Shown here: piece by piece, positions 43,550-43,884 of the stretch
Position numbering within the stretch: the first letter of the stretch is position 1
Layout: every line of letters begins with the position of its first letter
From: JBHELT01 sp046262935
GTDB lineage: Bacteria; Actinomycetota; CADDZG01; JAHWKV01
NCBI GenBank assembly: GCA_046262935.1
Contig: JBHELT010000012.1
Location: forward strand, 1-43,884
DNA: 43,884 nt
Reading direction: 5' to 3'
Notes under the pieces: model-generated
What the model was told of the DNA's origin: nothing
Databases searched by the model: none
What the model saw: the letters and a program-made list of their open reading frames with translations, nothing else
Position numbers and translations under genes: made by a program

Positions 43550-43884
43550 ATGGCCGCTAATGTCGCGATGGTTTCGATAAAGGCTCAGCTGGTCGGGCTG
43601 AAGGCGCGCCTGTCATTTCTGTTGGTGCTCTTGGTGGTAACGACACTTGCACCGGCGCATTCCTCGGCCACCATCGTGCGGGCTGGGGGCCCAGTTGTTA
43701 ACAAAGATGGCCAGGCATTTTGCACTTTCAACTTCATCTTCCGATCCGGTTCAACATATTTCGTGGGAACGGCCGCTCATTGCAGCGAAAACTCCTCTGC
43801 GCTGTCACCTGGTGACAGGGTTCGCTCAGGGGACCCGGCCGCCTTTCTTGCCACGAGGACCAACATCCCAACCCAGCCACCTTA
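43550..43884 (+). CDS. Trypsin-like (S1 family) serine protease, 3' end outside window
   Basis: The frame runs from ATG 43550, with GAAGGA eight bases upstream, to the window edge with no stop. About 111 residues are visible. A signal peptide (hydrophobic about 20-38, SSA cleavage motif) is followed by CTFNFIFRSGSTYFVGTAAHC. This is the chymotrypsin-fold pattern with catalytic His77 and a Cys58-Cys78 disulfide. The Asp and Ser lie beyond the window. It begins 32 bases after the anti-sigma stop and is probably in the same operon. A secreted protease here could act on the extracytoplasmic part of the anti-sigma factor or on surface proteins; that is speculation. Confidence 0.8.
   Translation, partial: MAANVAMVSIKAQLVGLKARLSFLLVLLVVTTLAPAHSSATIVRAGGPVVNKDGQAFCTFNFIFRSGSTYFVGTAAHCSENSSALSPGDRVRSGDPAAFLATRTNIPTQPP

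Overview
The window looks like a chromosome fragment from an uncultivated or little-known actinobacterium. The evidence is a BldN-type ECF sigma factor followed by a membrane protein of the DUF5667/RsbN anti-sigma kind, frequent GTG and TTG starts, 4-base start/stop overlaps, many secreted proteins with C-terminal membrane anchors, and no outer-membrane genes. The class cannot be fixed from sequence alone. No tRNA, rRNA, CRISPR array, transposase or phage gene was recognised.

Left third (1-15342): two paralogous branched-chain-amino-acid-type (Liv) ABC transport loci face each other. The plus-strand locus runs from the C-terminus of a membrane-anchored surface protein (cut by the window edge) through a solute-binding protein, LivH, a fused LivM-LivG, a small exported protein and LivF. 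The minus-strand locus has a full-length paralogue of the surface protein, a second solute-binding protein, a single polypeptide fusing LivH, LivM and LivG, and a lipoprotein. Only one LivF is present and may serve both. A small secreted protein with a good terminator lies upstream of the minus-strand locus.

Middle (15652-33869): a 1683-residue secreted subtilase with repeated carboxypeptidase-regulatory-like and nidogen-like modules is followed by an FkbM-type methyltransferase on the other strand. Then comes a long minus-strand polysaccharide operon, read from 35.8 kb down to 21.7 kb. It encodes a membrane-anchored surface protein, a chain-length/tyrosine-kinase fusion, three SAM methyltransferases, two GT2 and two GT4 glycosyltransferases, a Wzx-like flippase and a Wzy/ligase-like polymerase.

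Right part (33913-43884): the first operon gene (612 aa) shares an unrecognised Cys-containing domain with a 1436-residue secreted protein that carries eight copies of it. Upstream of that are a LuxR-type regulator with a degenerate receiver, then, divergently, the ECF sigma factor, its probable anti-sigma factor and the start of a trypsin-like protease.

The most interesting observation is a shared promoter-like element, CGTAAC-N17-CGTT. It occurs three times with identical spacing and correct orientation: before the sigma gene, before the LuxR-type gene, and before the 612-aa gene that heads the polysaccharide operon. This suggests one autoregulated ECF sigma regulon coupling a developmental-type regulator, a surface protein family with a new repeat domain, and exopolysaccharide synthesis.
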